This document shows, one piece after another, positions 14,102 through 26,678 of a DNA stretch of 64,000 bases. Source of the DNA: Diplolepis rosae. Its lineage: Eukaryota > Arthropoda > Insecta > Hymenoptera > Diplolepididae. A model generated the notes under the pieces. It made no database searches, was not told the origin of the DNA, and worked only from the letters and a program-made list of their open reading frames with translations. Positions within the stretch are counted from its first letter, which is position 1; each line of letters starts with the position of its first letter. Made by a program: the position numbers and the translations under genes. The stretch spans positions 5,828,001-5,892,000 of the forward strand of contig JAPYXD010000714.1 in the NCBI GenBank assembly GCA_030998225.1, in the 5' to 3' direction.

Positions 14102-14264
14102 AGTACTTCCAATGATAATGCATACATATGTGATGTCCATAGGTGGAAAACTTTTCTCGTTTTATATGTGAATTAACGGTCTACGTCACTTTTCGTTAAG
14201 TCACAGTTTTTGCTCTGTACGAGGGCCCTCCGCCCTAGATAAATTTACTATTATTTTTTTTTTT
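14102..14264 (+). repeat. Reference monomer, family A (163 bp)
   Basis: Family A is defined by GGTGGAAAACTTTTCTCG after the CCATA of the core, TTTATATGTGAATTAACGG, then TCTACGTCAC, and often CACAGCTTTTGC. The unit ends with TAGATAAATTTACT and a T-rich tract. It carries six CpG sites and the palindromes AGTACT, ATGCAT, ACATATGT and GAGGGCCCTC; TAAATTTA follows when the unit ends TAAATTTACT. A frequent sub-variant changes CATACATATG to CATACACATG. Family A dominates 12.6-22.7 kb and is common through 28-50 kb. The family name is mine. Confidence 0.9.
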
Positions 14265-14752
14265 AGTACTTCCAATGATAATGCATACATATGTGATGTC
14301 CATAGGTGGAAAACTTTTCTCGTTTTATATGTGAATTAACGGTCTACGTCACTTTTCGTTAACTCACAGTTTTTGCTCTGTACGAGGGCCCTCCGCCCTA
14401 GATAAATTTACTTTTATTTTTTTTTTTAGTACTTCCAATGATAATGCATACATATGTGATGTCCATAGGTGGAAAACTTTTCTGGTTTTATATGTGAATT
14501 AACGGTCTACGTCACTTTTCGTTAAGTCACAGCTTTTGCTCTGTACGAGGGCCCTCCGCCCTAGATAAATTTACTTTTATTTTTTTTTTAGTACTTCCAA
14601 TGATAATGCATACATATGTGATGTCCATAGTTGGTCAACTTTTCTCGTTTTATATGTGAATTAACGGTCTACGTCACTTTTCGTTAAGTCACAGCTTTTG
14701 CTCTGTACGAGGGCCCTCCTCCCTAGATAAATTTACTTTTATTTTTTTTTTC

Positions 14753-14915
14753 AGTTCTTCCAATGATAATGCATACATATGTGATGTCCATAGGTGGTAA
14801 ACGTTTTTCGTTTTATATGTGAATTAACGGGCTAAGTCACTTTTCGTTAAGTCACTGTTTTTGCTCTGTACGAGGACCCTCCGCCCTCGGTTCATTTAAT
14901 TGTAATTTTTTTTTT
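14753..14915 (+). repeat. Reference monomer, family C (163 bp)
   Basis: Family C starts AGTTCTTCC or AGTACCTCC, has GGTGGTAAACGTTTTTCG, then TCACTGTTTTTGCTCTG, and a changed GC island, GAGGACCCTCCGCCCTCGG, followed by TTCATTTAATT instead of TAGATAAATT. The monomer after it very often begins AGTAACACAAATAATAATG rather than AGTACTTCCAATGATAATG, so the C-to-next junction is itself a linked marker. CGAGG and CCTCG in the GC island form an inverted repeat around a 9-base spacer. Confidence 0.88.
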
Positions 14916-17900
14916 AGTAACACAAATAATAATGCATACATATGTGATGTCCATAGTTGGTCAACTTTTCTCGTTTTATATGTGAATTAACGGTCTACGT
15001 CACTTTTCGTTAAGTCACAGTTTTTGGTCTGTACGAGGGCCCTCCGCCCTAGATAAATTTACTTTTATTTTTTTCTTTTAGTACTTCCAATGATAATGCA
15101 TACACATGTGATGTCCATAGGTGGAAAACTTTTCTCGTTTTATATGTGAATTAACGGTCTACGTCACTTTTCGTTAAGTCACAGCTTTTGCTCTGTACGA
15201 GGGCCCTCCGCCCTAGATAAATTTACTTTTATTTTTTTTTTTTAGTACTTCCAATGATAATGCATACATATGTGATGTCCATAGGTGGTAAACGTTTTTC
15301 GTTTTATATGTGAATTAAAAGTCTAAGTCACTTTTCGTTCGGTCCCTTGCAATTTTGGTTTGTACGTATGCCCTCCACCCTCGATACATTTATTTTTAAG
15401 TTTTTTTTTAGTAACACAAATAATAATGCATACATATGTGATGTCCATAGGTGGAAAACTTTTCTTGTTTTATATATGAATTAACGGTCTACGTCACTTT
15501 TCGTTAAGTCACAGCTTTTGCTCTGTACGAGGGCCCTCCGCCCTAGATAAATTTACTTTTATTTTTTTTTTTAGTACTTCCAATGATAATGCATACATAT
15601 GTGATGTCCATATTTGGTAAACTTTTTTCGTTTTATATGTAAATTAACCGTCTATGTCACTTTTCGTTAAGTCACAGTTTTTGCTCTGTACGAGGGCCCT
15701 CCGCCCTAGATAAATTTACTTTTATTTTTTTTTTAGTACTTCCAATGATAATGCATACACATGTGATGTCCATAGGTGGAAAACTTTTCTCGTTTTATAT
15801 GTGAATTAACGGTCTACGTCACTTTTCGTTAAGTCACAGTTTTTTCTCTGTACGAGGGCCCTCCGCACTAGATAAATTTACTTTTATTTTTTTTTTTAGT
15901 ACTTCCAATGATAATGCATACATATGTGATGTCCATAGGTGGAAAACTTTTCTCGTTTTATATGTGAATTAACGGTCTACATCACTTTTCGTTAAGTCAC
16001 AGTTTTTGCTCTGTACGAGGGCCCTCCGCCCTAGATAAATTTACTTTTATTTTTTTTTTAGTACTTCCAATGATAATGCATACATATGTGATGTCCATAG
16101 TTGTTCAACTTTTTTCGTTTTATTTGTGAATTAACGGGCTAAGTCACTTTTCGTTAAGTCACAGTTTTTGGTCTGTACGAGGGCCCTCCGCCCTAGATAA
16201 ATTTACTTTTATTTTTTTTTTTAGTACTTCCAATGATAATGCATACACATGTGATGTCCATAGGTGGAAAACTTTTCTCGTTTTATATGTGAATTAACGG
16301 TCTACGTCACTTTTCGTTAAGTCACAGCTTTTGCTCTGTACGAGGGCCCTCCGCCCTAGATAAATTTACTTTTATTTTTTTTTTAGTACTTCCAATGATA
16401 ATGCATACATATGTGATGTCCATAGGTGGTAAACGTTTTTCGTTTTATATGTGAATTAACGGGCTAAGTCACTTTTCGTTAAGTCACTGTTTTTGCTCTG
16501 TACGAGGACCCTCCGCCCTCGGTTCATTTAATTGTAATTTTTTTTTTAGTAACACAAATAATAATGCATACATATGTGATGTCCATAGGTGGAAAACTTT
16601 TCTCGTTTTATATGTGAATTAACGGTCTACGTCACTTTTCGTTAAGTCACAGTTTTTGCTCTGTACGAGGGCCCTCCGCCCTAGATAAATTTACTTTTAT
16701 TTTTTTTTTAGTACTTCCAATGATAATGCATACATATGTGATGTCCATAGTTGGTCAACTTTTCTCGTTTTATATGTGAATTAACGGTCTACGTCACTTT
16801 TCGTTAAGTCACAGCTTTTGCTCTGTACGAGGGCCCTCCTCCCTAGATAAATTTACTTTTATTTTTTTTTTCAGTTCTTCCAATGATAATGCATACATAT
16901 GTGATGTCCATAGGTGGTAAACGTTTTTCGTTTTATATGTGAATTAACGGGCTAAGTCACTTTTCGTTAAGTCACTGTTTTTGCTCTGTACGAGGACCCT
17001 CCGCCCTCGGTTCATTTAATTGTAATTTTTTTTTAGTAACACAAATAATAATGCATACATATGTGATGTCCATAGGTGGAAAACTTTTCTCGTTTTATAT
17101 GTGAATTAACGGTCTACGTCACTTTTCGTTAAGTCACAGTTTTTGCTCTGTACGAGGGCCCTCCGCCCTAGATAAATTTACTTTTATTTTTTTTTATTAC
17201 TTCCAATGATAATGCATACATATGTGATGTCTATAGGTGGAAAACTTTTCTCGTTTTATATGTGAATTAACGGTCTACGTCACTTTTCGTTAAGTCACAG
17301 TTTTTGCTCTGTACGAGGGCCCTCCGCCCTAGATAAATTTACTTTTATTTTTTTTTTAGTACTTCCAATGATAATGCATACATATGTGATGTCCATAGGT
17401 GGAAAACTTTTCTCGTTTTATATGTGAATTAACGGTCTACGTCACTTTTCGTTAAGTCACAGCTTTTGCTCTGTACGAGGGCCCTCCGCCCTAGATAAAT
17501 TTAATTTTTTTTTTTTTTTTTAGTACTTCCAATGATAATGCATACATATGTGATGTCCATAGTTGGTCAACTTTTCTCGTTTTATATGTGAATTAACGGT
17601 CTACGTCACTTTTCGTTAAGTCACAGCTTTTGCTCTGTACGAGGGCCCTCCTCCCTAGATAAATTTACTTTTATTTTTTTTTTCAGTTCTTCCAATGATA
17701 ATGCATACATATGTGATGTCCATAGGTGGTAAACGTTTTTCGTTTTATATGTGAATTAACGGGCTAAGTCACTTTTCGTTAAGTCACTGTTTTTGCTCTG
17801 TACGAGGACCCTCCGCCCTCGGTTCATTTAATTGTAATTTTTTTTTTAGTAACACAAATAATAATGCATACATATGTGATGTCTATAGGTGGAAAACTTT

Positions 17901-20900
17901 TCTCGTTTTATATGTGAATTATCGGTCTACGTCACTTTTCGTTAAGTCACAGTTTTTGCTCTGTACGAGGGCCCTCCGCCCTAGATAAATTTACTTTTAT
18001 TTTTTTTTTAGTACTTCCAATGATAATGCATACACATGTGATGTCCATAGGTGGAAAACTTTTCTCGTTTTATATGTGAATTAACGGTCTACGTCACTTT
18101 TCGTTAAGTCACAGTTTTTGCTCTGTACGAGGGCCCTCCGCCCTAGATAAATTTACTTTTATTTTTTTTTTTAGTACTTCCAATGATAATGCATACATAT
18201 GTGATGTCTATAGGTGGAAAACTTTTCTCGTTTTATATGTGAATTAACGGTCTACGTCACTTTTCGTTAAGTCACAGTTTTTGCTCTGTACGAGGGCCCT
18301 CCGCCCTAGATAAATTTACTATTATTTTTTTTTTTAGTACTTCCAATGATAATGCATACATATGTGATGTCCATAGGTGGAAAACTTTTCTCGTTTTATA
18401 TGTGAATTAACGGTCTACGTCACTTTTCGTTAACTCACAGTTTTTGCTCTGTACGAGGGCCCTCCGCCCTAGATAAATTTACTTTTATTTTTTTTTTTAG
18501 TACTTCCAATGATAATGCATACATATGTGATGTCCATAGGTGGAAAACTTTTCTGGTTTTATATGTGAATTAACGGTCTACGTCACTTTTCGTTAAGTCA
18601 CAGCTTTTGCTCTGTACGAGGGCCCTCCGCCCTAGATAAATTTACTTTTATTTTTTTTTTTAGTACTTCCTATGATAATGCATACATAAGTGATGTCCAT
18701 AGTTGTTCAACTTTTTTCGTTTTATTTGTGAATTAACGGGCTAAGTCACTTTTCGTTAAGTCACAGTTTTTGGTCTGTACGAGGGCCCTCCGCCCTAGAT
18801 AAATTTACTTTTATTTTTTTCTTTTAGTACTTCCAATGATAATGCATACACATGTGATGTCCATAGGTGGAAAACTTTTCTCGTTTTATATGTGAATTAA
18901 CGGTCTACGTCACTTTTCGTTAAGTCACAGCTTTTGCTCTGTACGAGGGCCCTCCGCCCTAGATAAATTTACTTTTATTTTTTTTTAGTACTTCCAATGA
19001 TAATGCATACATATGTGATGTCCATATTTGGTAAACTTTTTTCGTTTTATATGTAAATTAACCGTCTATGTCACTTTTCGTTAAGTCACAGTTTTTGCTC
19101 TGTACGAGGGCCCTCCGCCCTAGATAAATTTACTTTTATTTTTTTTTTAGTACTTCCAATGATAATGCATACACATGTGATGTCCATAGGTGGAAAACTT
19201 TTCTCGTTTTATATGTGAATTAACGGTCTACGTCACTTTTCGTTAAGTCACAGTTTTTGCTCTGTACGAGGGCCCTCCGCCCTAGATAAATTTACTTTTA
19301 TTTTTTTTTTAGTACTTCCTATGATAATGCATACATAAGTGATGTCCATAGTTGTTCAACTTTTTTCGTTTTATTTGTGAATTAACGGGCTAAGTCACTT
19401 TTCGTTAAGTCACAGTTTTTGGTCTGTACGAGGGCCCTCCGCCCTAGATAAATTTACTTTTATTTTTTTCTTTTAGTACTTCCAATGATAATGCATACAC
19501 ATGTGATGTCCATAGGTGGAAAACTTTTCTCGTTTTATATGTGAATTAACGGTCTACATCACTTTTCGTTAAGTCACAGTTTTTGCTCTGTACGAGGGCC
19601 CTCCGCCCTAGATAAATTTACTTTTATTTTTTTTTTAGTACTTCCAATGATAATGCATACATATGTGATGTCCATAGTTGTTCAACTTTTTTCGTTTTAT
19701 TTGTGAATTAACGGGCTAAGTCACTTTTCGTTAAGTCACAGTTTTTGGTCTGTACGAGGGCCCTCCGCCCTAGATAAATTTACTTTTATTTTTTTCTTTT
19801 AGTACTTCCAATGATAATGCATACATATGTGATGTCCATAGTTGTTCAACTTTTTTCGTTTTATTTGTGAATTAACGGGCTAAGTCACTTTTCGTTAAGT
19901 CACAGTTTTTGGTCTGTACGAGGGCCCTCCGCCCTAGATAAATTTACTTTTATTTTTTTCTTTTAGTACTTCCAATGATAATGCATACACATGTGATGTC
20001 CATAGGTGGAAAACTTTTCTCGTTTTATATGTGAATTAACGGTCTACGTCACTTTTCGTTAAGTCACAGTTTTTGCTCTGTACGAGGGCCCTCCGCCCTA
20101 GATAAATTTACTTTTATTTCTTTTTTTAGTACTTCCAATGATAATGCATACATATGTGATGTCCATAAGTGGAAAACTTTTCTCGTTTTATATGTGAATT
20201 AACGGTCTACGTCACTTTTCGTTAAGTCACAGCTTTTGCTCTGTACGAGGGCCCTCCGCCCTAGATAAATTAACTTTTATTTTTTTTTTTTAGTACTTCC
20301 AATGATAATGCATACATATGTGATGTCCATAGTTGGTCAACTTTTCTCGTTTTATATGTGAATTAACGGTCTTCGTCACTTTTCGTTAAGTCACAGCTTT
20401 TGCTCTGTACGAGGGCCCTCCGCCGTACATAAATTTAATTTTTTTTTTTTTTTTTAGTACTTTCAATGATAATGCATACATATGTGATGTCCATAGTTGG
20501 TCATCTTTTCTCATTTTATATGTGAATTAACGGTCTACATCACTTTTCGTTAAGTCACAGTTTTTGCTCTGTACGAGGGCCCTCCGCCCTAGATAAATTT
20601 ACTTTTATTTTTTTTTTTAGTACTTCCAATGATAATGCATACATATGTGATGTCCATAGGTGGTAAACGTTTTTCGTTTTATATGTGAATTAACGGGCTA
20701 AGTCACTTTTCGTTAAGTCACTGTTTTTGCTCTGTACAAGGGGCCTCCGCCCTAGATAAATTTACTTTTTTTTTTTTTTTTTAGTACTTCCAATGATAAT
20801 GCATACACATGTGATGTCCATAGGTGGAAAACTTTTCTCGTTTTATATGTGAATTAACGGTCTACGTCACTTTTCGTTAAGTCACAGTTTTTGCTCTGTA

Positions 20901-21754
20901 CGAGGGCCCTCCGCCCTAGATAAATTTACTTTTATTTCTTTTTTTAGTACTTCCAATGATAATGCATACATATGTGATGTCCATAGTTGGTCAACTTTTT
21001 TCGTTTTATTTGTGAATTAACGGGCTAAGTCACTTTTCGTTAAGTCACAGTTTTTGCTCTGTACGAGGGCCCTCCGCCCTAGATAAATTTACTTTTATTT
21101 TTTTTTTTTAGTACTTCCAATGATAATGCATACATATGTGATGTCCATAGGTGGAAAACTTTTCTCGTTTTATATGTGAATTAACGGTCTACGTCACTTT
21201 TCGTTAAGTCACAGCTTTTGCTCTGTACGAGGGCCCTCCGCCCTAGATAAATTTACTTTTATTTTTTTTTTTAGTACTTCCAATGATAATGCATACATAT
21301 GTGATGTCCATAGTTGGTCAACTTTTCTCGTTTTATATGTGAATTAACGGTCTACGTCACTTTTCGTTAAGTCACAGCTTTTGCTCTGTACGAGGGCCCT
21401 CCTCCCTAGATAAATTTACTTTTATTTTTTTTTTCAGTTCTTCCAATGATAATGCATACATATGTGATGTCCATAGGTGGTCAACTTTTCTCGTTTTATA
21501 TGTGAATTAACGGGCTAAGTCACTTTTCGTTAAGTCACTGTTTTTGCTCTGTACTAGGACCCTCCGCCCTCGGTTCATTTAGTTGTAATTTTTTTTAGTA
21601 ACACAAATAATAATGCATACATATGTGATGTCCATAGGTGGAAAACTTTTCTCGTTTTATATGTGAATTAACGGTCTACGTCACTTTTCGTTAAGTCACA
21701 GCTTTTGCTCTGTACGAGGGCCCTCCGCCCTAGATAAATTTACTTTTATTTTTT

Positions 21755-21830
21755 TTATTTAGTAATAACAATTATAATGAATACATATGTGATGTTCATA
21801 GTTGATCAAATTTTCTAGTTTTATATGTGA
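21755..21830 (+). repeat. Unusually diverged monomer start
   Basis: Within otherwise uniform family A/B sequence, this unit reads AGTAATAACAATTATAATG where neighbours have AGTAACACAAATAATAATG, then GATGTTCATAG and GTTGATCAAATTTTCTAG. It carries about eight private substitutions in 70 bp, including two in the normally invariant core region, while the rest of the unit is ordinary. Confidence 0.7.
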
Positions 21831-22880
21831 ATTAACGGGCTAAGTCACTTTTCGTTAAGTCACAGTTTTTTCTCTGTACGAGGGCCCTCCGCACTAGATA
21901 AATTTACTTTTATTTTTTTTTTTAGTACTTCCAATGATAATGCATACATATGTGATGTCCATAGGTGGAAAACTTTTCTCTTTTTATATTTGAATTAACG
22001 GTCTAAGTCACTTTTCGTTAAGTCACAGTTTTTGCTCTGTACGAGGGCCCTCCGCCCTAGATAAATTTAAATTTTTTTTTTAGTACTTCCAATGATAATG
22101 CATACATATGTGATGTCCATAGTTGGTCAACTTTTCTCGTTTTATATGTGAATTAACGGTCTACGTCACTTTTCGTTAAGTCACAGCTTTTGCTCTGTAC
22201 GAGGGCCCTCCTCCCTAGATAAATTTACTTTTATTTATTTTTTTCAGTTCTTCCAATGATAATGCATACATATGTGATGTCCGTAGGTGGTAAACGTTTT
22301 TCGTTTTATATATGAATTAACGTGCTATGTCACTTTTCGTTAAGTCACTGTTTTTGCTCTGTACTAGGACCCTCCGCCCTCAGTTCATTTAATTTTAATT
22401 TTTTTTTTAGTAACACAAATAATAATGCATACATATGTGATGTCCATAGGTGGAAAACTTTTTTCGTTTTATATGTGAATTAACGGTCTACGTCACTTTT
22501 CGTTAAGTCACAGCTTTTGCTCTGTACGAGGGCCCTCCGCCCTAGATAAATTTACTTTTATTTTTTTTTTCAGTACTTCCAATGATAATGCATACATATG
22601 TGATGTCCATAGTTGGTCAACTTTTTTCGTTTTATTTGTGAATTAACGGGCTAAGTCACTTTTCGTTAAGTCACTGTTTTTGCTCTGTACGAGGACCCTC
22701 CGCCCTCGGTTCATTTAATTTTAATTTCTTTTTTAGTACCTCCAATGATAATGAATACATATGTGATGTCCATAGGTGGAAAACTTTTCTCGTTTTATTT
22801 GTGAATTAACGGGCTAAGTCACTTTTCGTTAAGTCACAGTTTTTGCTCTGTACGAGGGCCCTCCGCCCTAGATAAATTTA

Positions 22881-25800
22881 CTTTTTTTTTTTTTTGTACC
22901 TCCAATGATAAAGCATACACATGTGATGTCCATAGGTGGTAAACTTTTTTCGTTTTATATGTAAATTAACCGTCTAAATCAATTTTCGTTCGGTCTCTTG
23001 CAGTTTTTGCTCTGTACGAGGGCCCTCCGCCATAGATACATTCAATTTTGAAAATGTTTTATATTACCTCCAATGATATCACATACATATGCGAATTCCA
23101 TAGGTGGTACACTTTTTTCGTTTTATATGTAAATTGACAGTCTAAGTTACTTTTCATTAAGTCACAGTTTTTGCTCTGTACGAGGGCCCTCCGACCTCGA
23201 TACACATAATTTTGATTTTTTTTATAGTACCTCGAATGATAATACATACATATGTGATGTCCATAGGTGGTAAACTTTTGTCGTTTTATATGTAAATTAA
23301 CCGTCTATGTCATTTTTCGTTCAGTCTGTCACAGTTTTTTCTCTGTACGAGGGCCCTCCGCCCTAGATACATTCAATTTAGAAAATGTTTTATAATACAT
23401 CCCATGAAATCACATACATATGTGAAGTCCATAGGTGGTGCGCTTTTTTCGTTTTATATGTAAATTAACAGTCTAAGTCAATTTTCGTTCGGTCCCTTTC
23501 AATTTTGGTTTGTACGAGGGCCCTCCGCCCTCGATACATATAATTTTGATTTTTTTTATAGTACCTCGAATGATAATACATACATATGTGATGTCCATAG
23601 GTGGTACAATTTTTTCGTTTTACATGAAAATTAACCGTCTAAGTCAATTTTTGTTCGGTCCCTTGCAGTTTTTGCTCTGTATGAGGGCCCTCCGCCCTAG
23701 ATAAATTTACTTTTTTTTTTTTTCAGTTCTTCCAATGATAATGCATACATATGTGATGTCCATAGTTGGTCAACTTTTTCCTTTTTTTATGTGAAATAAC
23801 GGTCTAAATCACTTTTCGTTAAGTCACAGTTTTTGCTCTGTACGAGGGCCCTCCGCCCTAGATAAATTTAACTATCAATTTTTTTTGTAATACCTCCAAT
23901 GATAATGCATACATATGTGATGTCCATAGGTGGTAAACGTTTTTCGTTTTATATGTGAATTAACGTGCTATGTCACTTTTCGTTAAGTCACTGTTTTTGC
24001 TCTGTACTAGGACCCTCCGCCCTCGGTTCATTTAATTTTAATTTTTTTTTTAGTAACACAAATAATAATGCATACACATGTGATGTCCATAGTTGGTCAA
24101 CATTTTTCGTTTTATTTGTGAATTAACGGGCTAAGTCACTTTTCGTTATGTCACAGTTTTTGCTCTGTACGAGGGCCCTCCGCCCTAGATAAATTTACTT
24201 TTATTTTTTTTTTAGTACTTCCAATGATAATGCATACATATGTGATGTCCATAGTTAGTCAACTTTTTTCGTTTGATTTGTGAATTAACGGGCTAAGTCA
24301 CTTTTCGTTAAGTCACTGTTTTTGCTCTGTACGAGGACCCTCCGCCCTCGGTTCATTTAATTTTAATTTCTTTTTTAGTACCTCCAATGATAATGAATAC
24401 ATATGTGATGTCCATAGGTGGAAAACTTTTCTCGTTTTATTTGTGAATTAACGGGCTAAGTCACTTTTCGTTAAGTCACAGTTTTTGCTCTGTACGAGGG
24501 CCCTCCGCCCTAGATAAATTTACTTTTATTTTTTTTTTTTGTACCTCCAATGATAAGGCATACACATGTGATGTCCATAGGTGGTAAACTTTTTTCGTTT
24601 TATATGTAAATTAACCGTCTATATCAAATTTCGTTCGGTCTCTTGCAGTTTTTGCTCTGTACGAGGGCCCTCCGCCATAGATACATTCAATTTTGAAAAT
24701 GTTTTATATTACCTCCAATGATATCACATACATATGCGAATTCCATAGGTGGTACACTTTTTTCGTTTTATATGTAAATTGACAGTCTAAGTTACTTTTC
24801 ATTAAGTCACAGTTTTTGCTCTGTACGAGGGCCCTCCGACCTCGATACACATAATTTTGATTTTTTTTATAGTACCTCGAATGATAATACATACATATGT
24901 GATGTCCATAGGTGGTACAATTTTTTCGTTTTACATGTAAATTAACCGTCTAAGTCACTTTTCGTTCTGTCTGTCACAGTTTTTTCTCTGTACGAGGGCC
25001 CTCCGCCCTAGATAAATTTACTTTTTTTTTTTTTTTCAGTTCTTCCAATGATAATGCATACATATGTGATGTCCATAGTTGGTCTACTTTTTCCTTTTTT
25101 TATGTGAAATAACAGTCTAAATCACTTTTCGTTAAGTCACAGTTTTTGCTCTGTACGAGGGCCCTCCACCCTAGACAAATTTAAATTTCAATTTTTTTTG
25201 TAATACCTCCAATGATAATGCATACATATGTGATGTCCATAGGTGGTACACTTTTTTTGTTTTATACGTGAATTAACGGTCTAAGTTACTTTTCATTAAG
25301 TCACAGTTTTTGCTCTTTGCGAGGGCCCTCCGCCCTTGATACAAATAATTTTAATTTTTTTTTGTACCTCCAATGATAAAGCATACACATGTGATGTCCA
25401 TAGGTGGTAAACTTTTTTCGTTTTATATGTAAATTAACCGTCTAAATCAATTTTCGTTCGGTCTCTTGCAGTTTTTGCTCTGTACGAGGGACCTCCGCCA
25501 TAGATACATTGAATTTTGAAAATGTTTTATATTACCTCCAATGATATCACATACATATGCGAATTCCATAGGTGGTACACTTTTTTCGTTTTATATGTAA
25601 ATTGACAGTCTAAGTTACTTTTCATTAAGTCACAGTTTTTGCTCTGTACGAGGGCCCTCCGACCTCGATACACATAATTTTGATTTTTTTTATAGTACCT
25701 CGAATGATAATACATACATATGTGATGTCCATAGGTGGTACAATTTTTTCGTTTTACATGAAAATTAACCGTCTAAGTCAATTTTTGTTCGGTCCCTTGC

Positions 25801-26678
25801 AGTTTTTGCTCTGTATGAGGGCCCTCCGCCCTAGATAAATTTACTTTTTTTTTTTTCAGTTCTTCCAATGATAATGCATACATATGTGATGTCCATAGTT
25901 GGTCAACTTTTCCCTTTTTTTATGTGAAATAACGGTCTAAATCACTTTTCGTTAAGTCACTGTTTTTGCTCTGTACTAGGACCCTCCGCCCTCAGTTCAT
26001 TTAATTTTAATTTTTTTTTTAGTAACACAAATAATAATGCATACACATGTGATGTCCATAGTTGGTCAACATTTTTCGTTTTATTTGTGAATTAACGGGC
26101 TAAGTCACTTTTCGTTATGTCACAGTTTTTGCTCTGTACGAGGGCCCTCCGCCCTAGATAAATTTACTTTTATTTTTTTTTTTTAGTACTTCCAATGATA
26201 ATACATACATATGTGATGTCCATAGGTGGTACAATTTTTTCGTTTTACATGAAAATTAACCGTCTAAGTCAATTTTTCTTCGGTCCCTTGCAGTTTTTGC
26301 TCTGTATGAGGGCCCTCCGCCCTAGATAAATTTACTTTTTTTTTTTTTTTCAGTTCTTCCAATGATAATGCATACATATGTGATGTCCATAGTTGGTCAA
26401 CTTTTTCCTTTTTTATGTGAAATAACAGTCTAAATCACTTTTCGTTAAGTCACAGTTTTTGCTCTGTACGAGGGCCCTCCACCCTAGACAAATTTAACTT
26501 TCAATTTTTTTTGTAATACCTCCAATGATAATGCATACATATGTGATGTCCATAGGTGGTACACTTTTTTTGTTTTATACGTGAATTAACGGTCTAAGTT
26601 ACTTTTCATTAAGTCACAGTTTTTGCTCTTTGCGAGGGCCCTCCGCCCTTGATACAAATAATTTCAATTTTTTTTGTA
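22881..26678 (+). repeat. D/E block with 10- and 5-monomer triplication
   Basis: The E unit with CATATGCGAATTCC occurs at 23091, 24736 and 25559 (GCG positions). The spacings are 1645 bp (10 monomers) and 823 bp (5 monomers). Each is followed by the D-like unit with CCTCCGACCTCGATACACAT and the start AGTACCTCGAATGATAATAC. Between them lie A/B/C units and the TTTTACATGAAAATTAACC and GTATGAGGG variants. The three copies are nearly identical, including CTAAGTTACTTTTCATTAAG. Confidence 0.85.
23394..23559 (+). repeat. Reference monomer, family D (166 bp)
   Basis: Family D has TATGTAAATTAACAGTCTAA, AATTTTCGTTCGGTCCCTTT, CAATTTTGGTTTGTACGAGG, then CCCTCCGCCCTCGATACATA and TAATTTTGATTTTTTTTATA. The next unit typically starts AGTACCTCGAATGATAATAC. 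It is 3 to 4 bp longer than A and B units. It is found at about 3.5 kb, 11.5 kb, 23-26 kb and 58-63 kb, usually next to family E. Confidence 0.82.

Larger units (their letters stand above)
12291..22880 (+). repeat. Highly homogeneous A/B/C block
   Basis: About 65 monomers, mostly family A with interspersed B, C and A/B chimeras. Many neighbours differ only by T-run length and one or two bases. A cassette recurs: a unit ending CCCTCCTCCCTAG, then a C unit ending TTCATTTAATTGTAATT, then a unit starting AGTAACACAAATAATAATG. A few D/E-derived units sit at 13080-13650. No gene was seen. Low divergence suggests recent homogenisation or amplification. Confidence 0.85.
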
